64,000 nucleotides of DNA from Arthrobacter sp. StoSoilB20 (GCF_019977295.1 NZ_AP024651.1:1674001-1738000); one strand, 5' to 3'; shown: positions 24,730 through 33,046, counted from the first letter of the stretch. Made by a program: numbers and translations. The notes: generated from the letters alone by a model not told the origin.

Positions 24730-25088
24730 TTGTCCTCCACAAGATCCCGGTACCGCGCTTCATTCCGGGCTGCCGCACGGTTGTAGAGCCAGGCACTGAG
24801 GCCAATTACCGGGTAGATGCCGAGGCCAAGTACCAGCCAGTCCAGTGGAATCCCCAGGACCCGTGTTTCAGCTACGCCGGGCCCGTACACGAGGAAAAGA
24901 GCGACCACCACGAGGATGATCAGAAAGCCACAGGCCACTACCAGTGCCAGGCGCAGTTGGGAGCGGATCAGGGAACGGATGAAGATCCTGCCGGCGTCGG
25001 AGTCTTCTGCGACCTCGCGGGGGTACGGCGGCCGGCCGGGAGCCGCAGTGGCCGACCGGTGGGGTGCTGTGACACGGACCCGCGTCAT
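24726..25088 (-). CDS. Small membrane protein, DUF485-like partner of the symporter
   Basis: 120 aa. A 35-residue charged N-terminus is followed by two hydrophobic segments (LRLALVVACGFLIILVVVALF and LDWLVLGLGIYPVIGLSAWLY) and a charged tail (NRAAARNEARYRDLVEDK). This is the two-helix plan of DUF485 proteins encoded just before acetate symporters. Start and stop both overlap neighbours (ATGA with the response regulator, GTGA with the symporter), so translation is coupled along the operon. Confidence 0.75.
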   Translation of the reverse strand: MTRVRVTAPHRSATAAPGRPPYPREVAEDSDAGRIFIRSLIRSQLRLALVVACGFLIILVVVALFLVYGPGVAETRVLGIPLDWLVLGLGIYPVIGLSAWLYNRAAARNEARYRDLVEDK

Positions 25089-25804
25089 CCTTGCGGCCGG
25101 ATGCGTGTGGAGTGCAGTTTGTCCCTGACGGAAGGCAGATGGCGCCGGCTGATGGGCAACTCAGCTCCCGCCACCGCCACGCTGGGTCCGGTGGCCGACA
25201 ACCTAAGGTGCTCCACATGCTTCAGGGCAATCAGGTACGAGCGGTGGATCCGGATGAATCCGGCCTCAGCCCATTTCTGTTCGAGGTCGCTCAAGGGGAC
25301 CCGGATGAGGTAACTGGCCTCGGCCGTGTGCAACCTGGCGTAGTCTCCCTGGGCCTGAACGTAGGTGACATCATCCCGGCGGATCATGCGGGTGGTGCTG
25401 CCCAGATCCACCGTGATCATCTCCGGCGCGGGGGTTCCATCCTTGATGAGGTCGCTGATCCGGTCCACGGAGCGCGAAAGGCGTTCGGCGCGAAGGGGTT
25501 TGAGGAGGTAGTCGATCGCAGCGAGGTCGAAGGCTTCCAAGGCACAGTCTTCGTCAGCAGTGACAAAAACGACGGCGGGTGGATTGTTGCTGCGCGAAAT
25601 CGCCCGGGCGATGTCCAAGCCTGAGAGGGCCGGCATGTGGATGTCGAGGAACACCGCGTCCACGGCCTCCGTTTCCAGGGTCCGCAGCGCTTCTGCACCC
25701 GAGGACGCCCGGTGGATGGCGCCAATCCTTTCATCCCGTCCCAGCAGGAAGGCCAGCTCCTCCACGGCGGGCAGTTCGTCATCAGCGACGAGCACGTTGA
25801 TCAT
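25085..25804 (-). CDS. LytTR-family response regulator
   Basis: 239 aa. Receiver domain with acidic pair D8-D9, phospho-acceptor D54 in FLDIHMP, and Lys in YLLKPLRAERL; then a LytTR DNA-binding domain (MITVDLGSTTRMIRRDDVTY ... FIRIHRSYLIAL). It pairs with the kinase 21 bp upstream and is expected to control the neighbouring symporter genes. TAGTCT lies exactly 6 nt before the ATG, so a second, leaderless promoter inside the operon is possible. Confidence 0.92.
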   Translation of the reverse strand: MINVLVADDELPAVEELAFLLGRDERIGAIHRASSGAEALRTLETEAVDAVFLDIHMPALSGLDIARAISRSNNPPAVVFVTADEDCALEAFDLAAIDYLLKPLRAERLSRSVDRISDLIKDGTPAPEMITVDLGSTTRMIRRDDVTYVQAQGDYARLHTAEASYLIRVPLSDLEQKWAEAGFIRIHRSYLIALKHVEHLRLSATGPSVAVAGAELPISRRHLPSVRDKLHSTRIRPQG

Positions 25805-25816
25805 CCTTAAAGACTA
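25805..25816 (-). promoter_or_regulatory. Possible internal leaderless promoter of the LytTR gene
   Basis: Minus-strand TAGTCT (25816-25811), then 6 nt, then ATG at 25804. It lies in the 21-bp gap between kinase and regulator. Confidence 0.4.
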
Positions 25817-25825
25817 ACCTTCACC

Positions 25826-27028
25826 TCAAGCGTCATGCCCGGGTTGGGATTTGGGTACCCGCATGGTGATCAGGGTCCCTTCACCTGGCGCGGTGTCGAT
25901 GACCAGTCCGTGTTCATCCCCGTAGACCTGGCGCAAGCGTGCATCCACGTTGCGCAGTCCCACGTGGATGCCATCGGTATGCCCGGCCAGCACCGAGCGC
26001 AGATGCTCCGGGTCCATGCCCACGCCGTCGTCCTCGATGGTCACTTCGGCGAACGCGCCGGCATCGTTGGCGCAGATGGTGATGTGGCCGGGGCCGTCCC
26101 TGGCTTCCAGGCCATGGCGGACCGCGTTTTCCACCAGTGGTTGCAGGCTGAGGAAGGGGATGACCGTGCTGAGGACCTCCGGGGCGATCCTAAGGCTCAC
26201 TTGGACACGCTCACCAAAGCGTGCCCGTTCCAGCAAAAGATAGCGGTCAATGCAGCGAAGTTCCTCGGCCACTGTGGTGAAGTCGCCGTGGCGCCGGAAG
26301 GAGTACCGGGTGAAGTCCGCGAACTCCACCACGAGCTCCCTGGCCCTGGCAGGATCGGTGTTGATGAAGGAAGCAATGGCGTTGAGGGAGTTATAGATGA
26401 AATGAGGGCTGATTTGAGCACGCAGAGCCCTGACCTCAGCCTCCATCAGCAACGTCCGTGAGGCTTCAAGCTCCGTGAGTTCCAGCTGGGCGGCAATCCA
26501 GTCCGCAACCTCGCTGGTGGCCCTCACCAGCCCGGCCCCTGCTGCCGGGGCCAGGGCCGCCACCGAACCGACCACCTTGGAACCGGAACGGATGGGAGCA
26601 ATCACCACGCTGAAATCATGGGTCCCGTGCTCCGGCTTTCCGGTAGAACGGCGCCCGCCGTGTGGCACCACCACGGTTCGTCCGGTGGTGAGTACTTCGG
26701 TAGCAAGACGCATCAGCGACGACCTGAGTTCTTCTGCGGTGCCGTCCCAGGCCAGCACTGAATCTGTGTCCGTGATGGCCAGGGCATCGCAGCCCAGAAG
26801 GACCCGAAGCTGCCTGCTGGCTTTGGCCGCCCCCGCAGGTTGCAGGCCACCCCTCAGGTGCTGGCCGGCACGGGAGGCTGCATGCAACGTGTTGTAGGTG
26901 GCGCGCTCGGCGTCGGTGCCAAGGTCCCGGAAGGAACGCATCACCTTGTAGCCAACACCAACCACGACGGCGACAGCCAGCACGATCACAGCGATCGCGG
27001 CGGCGGTGAGGAGCGGTGAATCGGGCAT
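25826..27028 (-). CDS. LytS/YehU-type sensor histidine kinase
   Basis: 400 aa from the ATG at 27028. One N-terminal membrane helix (residues 5-27), a GAF-like sensor region (about 65-180), then the His_kinase domain with phospho-His H209 in ALRAQISPHFIYNSLNAI and an ATPase domain (PLVENAVRHGLEARDGPG, EDDGVGMDPEHL, GIHVGLRNVDARL). An in-frame extension to 27193 exists but would run into the divergent promoter region; TACGCT exactly 6 nt before 27028 supports the shorter, leaderless start. Likely senses a carboxylate or redox-related cue, unproven. Confidence 0.9.
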   Translation of the reverse strand: MPDSPLLTAAAIAVIVLAVAVVVGVGYKVMRSFRDLGTDAERATYNTLHAASRAGQHLRGGLQPAGAAKASRQLRVLLGCDALAITDTDSVLAWDGTAEELRSSLMRLATEVLTTGRTVVVPHGGRRSTGKPEHGTHDFSVVIAPIRSGSKVVGSVAALAPAAGAGLVRATSEVADWIAAQLELTELEASRTLLMEAEVRALRAQISPHFIYNSLNAIASFINTDPARARELVVEFADFTRYSFRRHGDFTTVAEELRCIDRYLLLERARFGERVQVSLRIAPEVLSTVIPFLSLQPLVENAVRHGLEARDGPGHITICANDAGAFAEVTIEDDGVGMDPEHLRSVLAGHTDGIHVGLRNVDARLRQVYGDEHGLVIDTAPGEGTLITMRVPKSQPGHDA

Positions 27029-27040
27029 AAGGCCAGCGTA
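27029..27040 (-). promoter_or_regulatory. Probable -10 box of the histidine kinase operon
   Basis: Minus-strand TACGCT (27040-27035), then 6 nt, then ATG at 27028. Supports the shorter protein start. Confidence 0.5.
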
Positions 27041-27244
27041 GCCGGACCGATCCCGCATCTTTTCCAAGCACCGGAAATACCGTTCGTCGAACCTCGGGCC
27101 ACCGTTTGGCGCAGCACCGCGACCGCTGGGCGACGGCTGCGGGCGCGGCTCTGGAACCCGCACCCCGACGCGTTCGATAGTGATTGCAGTCACATTGGCG
27201 AGGCGTGTGGAGTCGATGTGGACACATCACAATCAGGAGGAACC

Positions 27245-27625
27245 ATGGGTAATGAGGCCCAACCCCAGGACGCAACGGCGTCCGTGGACTTCCAGGAAGT
27301 CCAACAGACGGAACGGTTCAAGACACTGCGCAAACGACACCGCAGTTTCGTCTTTCCCATGGCAGTGGTATTCCTGCTGTGGTATTTCGCGTATGTCCTT
27401 TTGGCTGACTACGCGGTGGGCTTCATGTCCATCAAGGTCTGGGGCAATATCAACGTCGGCCTGCTTCTCGGGCTGCTGCAATTCGTCACCACCTTCGGCA
27501 TCACGGCCTGGTACGTGAGCTACTCCAACCGGAAGCTTGACCCCATCGCTGCAGAAATCCGCAACGAGATCGAGGGCCACGAATTTGATAAGGACGGCAA
27601 TGTGATCAACGGGGCAGCCAAATGA
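27245..27625 (+). CDS. DUF485 small membrane protein
   Basis: 126 aa. N-terminal soluble part, then the DUF485 core: KTLRKRHRSFVFPMAVVFLL, WYFAYVLLADYAVGFM, and a second helix GLLLGLLQFVTTFGITAWY followed by a charged tail. These proteins are encoded with ActP/MctC acetate transporters and probably assist them. AGGAGG 5 nt before the ATG decides the start over an ATG-less upstream extension. Its TGA overlaps the symporter ATG (ATGA). A GATGTG-GA-CACATC palindrome lies upstream at 27215-27228. Confidence 0.9.
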   Translation: MGNEAQPQDATASVDFQEVQQTERFKTLRKRHRSFVFPMAVVFLLWYFAYVLLADYAVGFMSIKVWGNINVGLLLGLLQFVTTFGITAWYVSYSNRKLDPIAAEIRNEIEGHEFDKDGNVINGAAK

Positions 27626-29241
27626 ACACCATGGTCCCGGCAGCAGTGAACGTAGCAGCGTTGAAGGACACCACCCTGCTCAACATGGGCATTTTTGCCC
27701 TCTTCGTGGCGGTCACCATGGTGATCGTCTTCCGGGCCAGCCGGAACAACAAGACCGCAGCGGACTACTACGCAGCCGGGCGGTCATTCACTGGCTCCCA
27801 GAACGGTACGGCCATCGCAGGCGACTACCTGTCCGCGGCTTCGTTCCTCGGCATCACCGGTGCCATCGCCATCAATGGATATGACGGTTTCCTCTACTCC
27901 ATCGGCTTCCTGGTCGCCTGGCTGGTGGCCTTGCTCCTGGTGGCGGAACTGCTCCGCAACACCGGCAAGTTCACCATGGCCGACGTCCTGTCCTTCCGGT
28001 TGCGCCAACGCCCCGTTCGGATTGCCGCGGCCCTCTCCACCCTGGCCGTCTGCTTCTTCTACCTCCTCGCCCAGATGGCGGGTGCAGGCAGCTTGATTTC
28101 GCTCCTGCTGGGCATCAGCGACTGGGGCGGGCAAGCCTTGGTGATCATCGTCGTCGGTGCACTCATGATCATGTACGTACTGATCGGCGGCATGAAAGGC
28201 ACCACCTGGGTGCAGATCATCAAAGCCATCCTGCTGATCGCCGGTGCTGCCGTGATGACCGCCATGGTGCTGGCCATTTACGGCTTCAACCTCTCCAGCC
28301 TGCTGGGTTCGGCCGCTGAGGCTGCCAACAACCCGAACATCCTCAACCCGGGACTGCAGTACGGCAAGACCGAAACGTCCAAACTGGACTTCATGTCCCT
28401 CGGACTGGCGCTCGTCCTCGGTACAGCCGCCCTGCCGCACGTCCTGATGCGCTTCTACACCGTTCCCACGGCCAAGGAAGCACGCAAATCCGTTGTCTGG
28501 GCGATCTGGTTGATCGGCCTCTTCTACCTCTTTACCCTGGTGCTTGGCTACGGCGCAGCTGCCTTGGTTGGCGCGGAAACCATCAAGTCCGCGCCCGGTG
28601 GAGTCAACTCTGCCGCACCCCTGCTGGCCTTCCACCTGGGTGGGCCGCTGCTCCTGGGCTTCATTTCGGCGGTCGCTTTCGCCACCATCCTTGCCGTAGT
28701 GGCCGGCTTGACCATCACGGCCGCTGCTTCGTTTGCCCACGATATCTACGCAAACGTCATCGCCAAGGGCAAGGCCGATGCAACCACCGAAGTGAAGGTG
28801 GCGCGCCGAACCGTTGTGGTGATCGGCGTCCTCGCGATTCTGGGTGGCATCTTTGCCAATGGCCAGAACGTGGCGTTCCTTGTGGCGCTGGCTTTCGCCG
28901 TCGCCGCCTCGGCAAACCTGCCCACGATCGTCTACTCCCTGTTCTGGAAGAAGTTCACCACCCAGGGCGCTGTTTGGAGCATGTACGGCGGCTTGGCTGC
29001 GGCCATCCTGCTCATCACGTTCTCGCCCGTGGTTTCCGGTGCCAAGACCTCCATGATCCCCGGAGCGAACTTCGCCCTGTTCCCGCTGAGCAACCCGGGA
29101 ATAGTGTCCATTCCATTGGCATTCTTCCTGGGGTGGCTCGGAACTGTCCTGGACAAGCGCCGTGAAGATCCGGCCAAGCAGGCGGAGATGGAAGTGCGCT
29201 CGCTGACGGGTGTCGGTGCAGAGAAAGCCGTAGACCACTAA
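27622..29241 (+). CDS. Cation/acetate (monocarboxylate) symporter
   Basis: 539 aa, about 13 helices, SSS family, ActP/MctC group: uptake of acetate, pyruvate or propionate driven by sodium or protons. Landmarks are AGDYLSAASFLGITGAIA, LIGGMKGTTWVQIIKA, TAALPHVLMRFYTVPTAKEA and FAHDIYANVIAKG. It is translationally coupled to the DUF485 gene and is divergent from the LytS/LytTR operon that carries a second transporter pair. A strong terminator follows. The gene product is clearly of this family; exact substrate is not. Confidence 0.93.
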   Translation: MNTMVPAAVNVAALKDTTLLNMGIFALFVAVTMVIVFRASRNNKTAADYYAAGRSFTGSQNGTAIAGDYLSAASFLGITGAIAINGYDGFLYSIGFLVAWLVALLLVAELLRNTGKFTMADVLSFRLRQRPVRIAAALSTLAVCFFYLLAQMAGAGSLISLLLGISDWGGQALVIIVVGALMIMYVLIGGMKGTTWVQIIKAILLIAGAAVMTAMVLAIYGFNLSSLLGSAAEAANNPNILNPGLQYGKTETSKLDFMSLGLALVLGTAALPHVLMRFYTVPTAKEARKSVVWAIWLIGLFYLFTLVLGYGAAALVGAETIKSAPGGVNSAAPLLAFHLGGPLLLGFISAVAFATILAVVAGLTITAAASFAHDIYANVIAKGKADATTEVKVARRTVVVIGVLAILGGIFANGQNVAFLVALAFAVAASANLPTIVYSLFWKKFTTQGAVWSMYGGLAAAILLITFSPVVSGAKTSMIPGANFALFPLSNPGIVSIPLAFFLGWLGTVLDKRREDPAKQAEMEVRSLTGVGAEKAVDH

Positions 29242-29269
29242 GGCCGCGCAGAGATAGACCCGCCACCAT

Positions 29270-29307
29270 AAAAGGCTCCGCCTGCGAACGCGCAGGCGGA
29301 GCCTTTT
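29270..29307. terminator. Bidirectional terminator between symporter and PHP gene
   Basis: 17-bp perfect stem AAAAGGCTCCGCCTGCG/CGCAGGCGGAGCCTTTT with AACG loop; T-run on one strand and A-run on the other, so it can serve both convergent genes. Confidence 0.9.
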
Positions 29308-29340
29308 GTGTGCTGGGCTTTCGCCAGGCCGGGCACTTCC

Positions 29341-30360
29341 CTACTTCTTCAAGCTGAGCCATTCCCTCAGTTGTTCCAGGGGCCAGGTGGTGACGATCCG
29401 TTCCTTGGGCACCCCCAGTCTTTCAGCGCGTTCTGCCCCGTACTGCAGGAAATCCAGTTGGCCGGGAGCGTGGGCGTCACTGTCGATGCTGAAGAGGCAG
29501 CCTGCGTCCAAGGCCATGGCAATGAGGTTGTCCGGCGGGTCCTGCCGCTCGGGACGGGAATTGATTTCGACCGCGACGCCCCACTCCGCGCACTCCTTGA
29601 AAACTTTTGCGGCATCGAATTCGGATTCGGGCCGTGTTCCCCGCGATCCCTGGACCAGGCGCCCGGTGCAATGCCCCAGCACGTTGGTATGGGGATCGCT
29701 GATGCCGCCCAGCATCCGCGTTGTCATGGTTTTTTTGTCCGAGCGGAGCTTCGAGTGGACGCTGGCGACCACCACATCCAACTGGGCCAGCATGGGGGGA
29801 GCCTGGTCCAGGGTTCCGTCCTCGAGGATATCTACTTCAATTCCTTTCAGGAGGCGGAAACCATCAGAGCTTGCGTTGATCCCATCCACCACGCCGAGCT
29901 GCTTTTCAAGCCGTTCCACGCTCAGGCCATTGGCGATGGTCAGATTGGGGGAGTGGTCTGTGAGGGCAAGATACTCACGGCCGAGCGTCCGGGCCGCTGC
30001 CACCATTGCTTCGATGGGGGAGCCGCCGTCGGACCAGTTGCTGTGACTGTGGAGATCGCCCCGAAGAGCCGCCCGCAGCATTTCCCCGCCGGATGCCAAC
30101 GATTCCGTTCCGCGCTCGCGCAGGTCCGCAAGATACTCCGGTACCCGGTCTTCGAGGGCCTGCGTGATGACTTCAGCGCTCCGGTTGCCGACGCCTTTGA
30201 GGCTGGTGATCCGCCCGCTGCCTGCAAGCTTCGCCAGTTGTTCGGGCGATAGCTGCCGCACGGCGTCGGCCGCCTTTCGGAAGGCCTGGACCTTGAAGGT
30301 GGGGGCTTGGCTGCGTTCGAGCCAAAAGGAGATTTCGTCGAGCGCCTCGATAGGATCCAT
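29341..30360 (-). CDS. PHP-domain protein with helix-hairpin-helix N-terminus (PolX-like, no polymerase)
   Basis: 339 aa. Residues 1-90 are the helical HhH region found in PolX (FKVQAFRKAADAVRQL, ITSLKGVGNRSAEVI). Residues about 100-335 are the PHP phosphoesterase with metal motifs DLHSHSNWSDG, LTDHSPN, GIEVDILEDG, VVASVHSKL, GHCTGR, EINSRPERQDPP and IDSDAHAPG. The nucleotidyltransferase palm of PolX is missing. A GTG at 30375 is an alternative start. Probably a DNA- or nucleotide-related phosphoesterase; the actual role is unknown. Confidence 0.87.
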   Translation of the reverse strand: MDPIEALDEISFWLERSQAPTFKVQAFRKAADAVRQLSPEQLAKLAGSGRITSLKGVGNRSAEVITQALEDRVPEYLADLRERGTESLASGGEMLRAALRGDLHSHSNWSDGGSPIEAMVAAARTLGREYLALTDHSPNLTIANGLSVERLEKQLGVVDGINASSDGFRLLKGIEVDILEDGTLDQAPPMLAQLDVVVASVHSKLRSDKKTMTTRMLGGISDPHTNVLGHCTGRLVQGSRGTRPESEFDAAKVFKECAEWGVAVEINSRPERQDPPDNLIAMALDAGCLFSIDSDAHAPGQLDFLQYGAERAERLGVPKERIVTTWPLEQLREWLSLKK

Positions 30361-30376
30361 GGCTCCATGATCCACG

Positions 30377-30423
30377 AACCGGGCGCACCATCAACAGTGG
30401 GCATTGTCGATGGTGCGCCGGTT
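30377..30423 (-). terminator. Hairpin between the 201-aa membrane gene and the PHP gene
   Basis: 15-bp arms AACCGGCGCACCATC and complement, with one bulged G in one arm and a 16-nt loop. It lies just after the stop of the gene at 30437. There is no good T-run, so efficiency is uncertain. Confidence 0.6.
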
Positions 30424-30436
30424 TGGTCGCGGTCAA

Positions 30437-31042
30437 CTAGTGATGGCGACCCGGGACCAGGGCGGGATTGGAGCCCTGGCCGTTTTCTTCATGTGGGGAC
30501 TGGCCGTGCTCGCCATGCGGGACGGCGTGTTGTCCTGCCATTGAGGCAGCCAGCCCGGGTGTTGCCACTGAGGCAACAACGACGGCGGCTCCGAACGCGG
30601 CTGCCAGAAGCCGCCCGGTCCTTGGCTGGCCGTGGGCGCCGCCGTCGTTGGTCTTATGCTGCCGCCTCAGCCAGCCCGCCCCGGCAAGTGCCATGAGCGT
30701 CAGGCCGAGGGCGGCAACGTGGCTCACATCAAGCGAGCGGAGGGCACTGACTTCGGCAACCGTGACTGCAAGGTGCGCCGCGGCAGCAACCGAGAGAACA
30801 GGAAACGCCCATCGGGCGAAAACCAGGGCGTTGCGGTGCAATCCCCACAGGGACCAACCCAGGAAGGCCAGGCCCGCGGTGAGGGTTGCGACGCCGCTGA
30901 TCACGGTTCCCGGTGTCGCTGAGGTGTTTCCCGTCAGATATCCGGCGGCAAGTGAAAGCTCGACCATCCCGGCGGCCATCGCTGCGAAGTACACGAACAG
31001 GAGGGTGGCTGCGTTCAGTGTGGGGTGGTTTCTGCGTTCCAT
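30437..31042 (-). CDS. Hypothetical membrane protein with His-rich tail
   Basis: 201 aa. Four hydrophobic segments in the first 125 residues, a charged loop (RRQHKTNDGGAHGQPRTG), then a fifth hydrophobic segment (LLAAAFGAAVVVASVATPG) ending in ASMAG, and a 35-residue tail with seven histidines among Pro, Gly and Glu. The tail could bind copper, nickel or zinc. AAGGA ribosome site before the ATG. It lies next to the DUF4383 gene on the same strand. Family not recognised. Confidence 0.7.
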   Translation of the reverse strand: MERRNHPTLNAATLLFVYFAAMAAGMVELSLAAGYLTGNTSATPGTVISGVATLTAGLAFLGWSLWGLHRNALVFARWAFPVLSVAAAAHLAVTVAEVSALRSLDVSHVAALGLTLMALAGAGWLRRQHKTNDGGAHGQPRTGRLLAAAFGAAVVVASVATPGLAASMAGQHAVPHGEHGQSPHEENGQGSNPALVPGRHH

Positions 31043-31098
31043 GGTCCTTGCCGTCCTATCGCTGCTTGATGAGTCTGTTCAGGCGCTGTCCAGGCGGA

Positions 31099-31506
31099 TC
31101 AGGCGTGGGCGGAAGCCACTGCGGCCTTGTCCTGGGACAGGGCAACACCGAGCAGGACCACGGCGCTGGCGAGGTGCAGGACGTTGTCCGCGCCGTTGAG
31201 GGCGATGATGTTCAGTGAGGAACCCACCAGGAACAGGCCCAGGATGCCTACCAGGAGGTAGACGCCACCGACAGCGGTGTTGACCGACTTGGACAGCGTG
31301 ACGCTGTTCATGCCGGAGTACAGAAGGGCGGCGCCAATGGCCAGGTGGATGATGTTGTGGAGGGGGTTCACGGCGAAGATGATCAGGTTGGCGCCCTCGG
31401 TGGCGAAGAAGCCGATTCCCGAGGTAACAAAGAATCCGAGCACGCCTACCAGGAGGTAGACAGCTCCGAAGATGGTGGCGATCAGGCGATTGGGCGAAGT
31501 ACGCAT
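31099..31506 (-). CDS. DUF4383 membrane protein
   Basis: 135 aa with four hydrophobic segments and two internal copies of the GxVYLLVGxLGxF pattern (residues 14-26 and 80-92), plus NPLHNIIHLAIGAALL and ADNVLHLASAVVLL, which together define DUF4383. The repeat suggests an internal duplication of a two-helix unit. GGAAGG ribosome site upstream. Often near stress or metal genes in actinobacteria; function unknown. Confidence 0.88.
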   Translation of the reverse strand: MRTSPNRLIATIFGAVYLLVGVLGFFVTSGIGFFATEGANLIIFAVNPLHNIIHLAIGAALLYSGMNSVTLSKSVNTAVGGVYLLVGILGLFLVGSSLNIIALNGADNVLHLASAVVLLGVALSQDKAAVASAHA

Positions 31507-31551
31507 GGTCCGGGCCTTCCGATGATGGCCGGTTGTTCCGGCCGTCCTGCT

Positions 31552-31569
31552 GAGCCCCGGCTGGGGCTC
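31552..31569 (-). other. GAGCCCC/GGGGCTC hairpin upstream of DUF4383 gene
   Basis: Seven-base perfect arms with a 4-nt loop, 46-63 nt upstream of the DUF4383 start and 67 nt after the stop of the gene at 31636. No T-run. Could be the terminator of the upstream gene or part of the DUF4383 leader. Confidence 0.4.
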
Positions 31570-31635
31570 TCAAGCAGGGATTCGGACCATATGCGCAGGT
31601 GGATGGGTGGTAATGCGGAAATTTCTTTGCTGCAA

Positions 31636-32418
31636 TTACGGGCGAAGACGGATGCTGCTCATTTTGAGGTCGTTGGTGCCCTCGAAGACGTACTGGAGAT
31701 TTATGGTCTTGCCGTCGCACTGCAAAGTCCCGGAAAGATCGGCCTTGTTGTTGCCGTTGTTGTTGTTCACGTTCACCGAGTTGTAGTTCGGTTTGCATGA
31801 GGCATCCAGGTTCAGGCTGGCAATGCCGTCCATGAACGACTCCTTGTCCAGCTCGTCCTTCAGCGGCTGGCTCAGGTAGTTATCGTAGGCCTGCTCTGTC
31901 TGGCCGGAGACCACCAGGTTGGTGAATTCGTCAGCCAGGGACCTGGCTTTGGACGTCGCATTGCCCACGAGGTTGACCAGCAGCACAATGCCAACCACGG
32001 CCAGGACGATCACACCGCCAACGATGCTAAGGACGATCCACAAAACCTTCCTGCTCTTCTTGGCCGGCGGTTGCCCGAATTGGCCCGGAGGGTACTGCCC
32101 GGGCTGGAATTGGCCCTGCGGGTAAGGGTTCTCCGGGTAAGGGTTCTGGCCGGGGGCGTACGCGTTTTGTCCCTGCGGGTAGGGGTTGTTGGCGTCCTGG
32201 CCGGGTGCTCCGGGCTGTGGGGCGCCGTAGGTGGGGCCGCCATACGGCGGGTTTCCGGACCCGGGACCGCCAGGTTCAGCAGGCGTGGACGACGGCGGCT
32301 GCTGCCACTGCGGCGCGGCGCCGGGCTGTGCCTGGTAACCGGGGCCCGGCGGAACCGGCGGCGGGTTGTTGCCCGGGTAGTGGGGGTTGGGTTGCCCGGG
32401 TTCTTGCGGGTTGCTCAC
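31636..32418 (-). CDS. Single-span membrane protein with Pro/Gly/Gln/Tyr-rich N-terminus
   Basis: 260 aa. About 130 residues of low-complexity sequence with repeated NPYPQGQ- and PGQ-type units form a cytoplasmic tail; one membrane helix follows (VLWIVLSIVGGVIVLAVVGIVLLV); the external part (about 100 residues) resembles small DUF4878-like lipoprotein domains (TNLVVSGQTEQAYDNYLS), with two Cys that could form a disulfide. GTG start after AAAGGGG. Similar plans occur in many actinobacterial membrane proteins of unknown role. Confidence 0.75.
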   Translation of the reverse strand: MSNPQEPGQPNPHYPGNNPPPVPPGPGYQAQPGAAPQWQQPPSSTPAEPGGPGSGNPPYGGPTYGAPQPGAPGQDANNPYPQGQNAYAPGQNPYPENPYPQGQFQPGQYPPGQFGQPPAKKSRKVLWIVLSIVGGVIVLAVVGIVLLVNLVGNATSKARSLADEFTNLVVSGQTEQAYDNYLSQPLKDELDKESFMDGIASLNLDASCKPNYNSVNVNNNNGNNKADLSGTLQCDGKTINLQYVFEGTNDLKMSSIRLRP

Positions 32419-32566
32419 GGTAGTGCCCCTTTCAGCAGCCTTCGGCAGGGCCACCACATGGCCGGGGTCCTCTGGCCGGCCCCCGATACGTCCTCTTGCA
32501 TCCAATCGCATGCGGGTTCTCCGGGCAAGTACCGCCTCGCAGAAAACCGCAGGTGGGTGGGGCTTT

Positions 32567-33037
32567 TCAGTCCCCGGAGCGCCGTCCCAGCAACGGTTGG
32601 ACGCGGTAGGGAATCATCTCCCGCATCGCCAGCGCTGTATCGGTCCTTTCCACACCGTCGCAGCCAAGGATTTTTCCGTTGATGCGATACAGGTCCTCTG
32701 CGTCCAACGCGACAACGCGCAGCAGCAGATCCGCCGAACCCGTCAGGCCAAAGCCTTCGAGGATCTCCGGAATGTCCGCAAGATCCTGCGCCAGCGAGGC
32801 GAGCTTTTGCTGTTGTACGTGGACGGTGATGAATGCAGTCAACGGGTAGCCGAGGGCAGCCGGGTTGATCCTGCGCTCAAAGGACAGAAACGCGTGCTTC
32901 TTCTCCAACAAGGCCATGCGGGCCTGCACGGTGTTGCGGGAGAGGCCAAGCTTTTGGGCCAAGGCCACAACTGTCCCGCGGGGGTCCTTTGCCATGGCGG
33001 AAAGGAGCCGGGTGTCAGTGCCATCCAAGGGTTGCAT
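32567..33037 (-). CDS. Lrp/AsnC-family transcriptional regulator
   Basis: 156 aa. N-terminal winged helix (LDGTDTRLLSAMAKDPRGTV, VALAQKLGLSRNTVQARMALLE) and C-terminal RAM/ligand domain (GYPLTAFITVHVQQQ, ADLLLRVVALDAEDLYRI). Divergent from the E1alpha-E1beta-E2 operon, the arrangement of BkdR-type activators that respond to branched-chain amino acids. A TTGC-ATAATGC-GCAA palindrome covers the start region. I use the ATG at 33037; an earlier in-frame start at 33055 would add six residues. Confidence 0.9.
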   Translation of the reverse strand: MQPLDGTDTRLLSAMAKDPRGTVVALAQKLGLSRNTVQARMALLEKKHAFLSFERRINPAALGYPLTAFITVHVQQQKLASLAQDLADIPEILEGFGLTGSADLLLRVVALDAEDLYRINGKILGCDGVERTDTALAMREMIPYRVQPLLGRRSGD

Positions 33038-33046
33038 AATGCGCAA
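33032..33046. promoter_or_regulatory. Palindrome over the Lrp gene start
   Basis: TTGCATAATGCGCAA: TTGC/GCAA arms plus an inner GCAT-A-ATGC repeat, overlapping the lrp ATG. Position suggests autoregulation. Short, so could be chance. Confidence 0.4.

Noticed and set aside
27215..27228. GATGTG-GA-CACATC palindrome upstream of the DUF485 gene as a CRP/GlxR site
   Set aside because: Spacing does not fit the TGTGA-N6-TCACA consensus; it may be an operator but I cannot assign it, so it is only mentioned with the gene.
27784..29238. 484-aa minus-strand frame opposite the acetate symporter
   Set aside because: Composition (G/H/D/Q-rich, no hydrophobic core) is that of a reverse-complement membrane gene, not a real protein.
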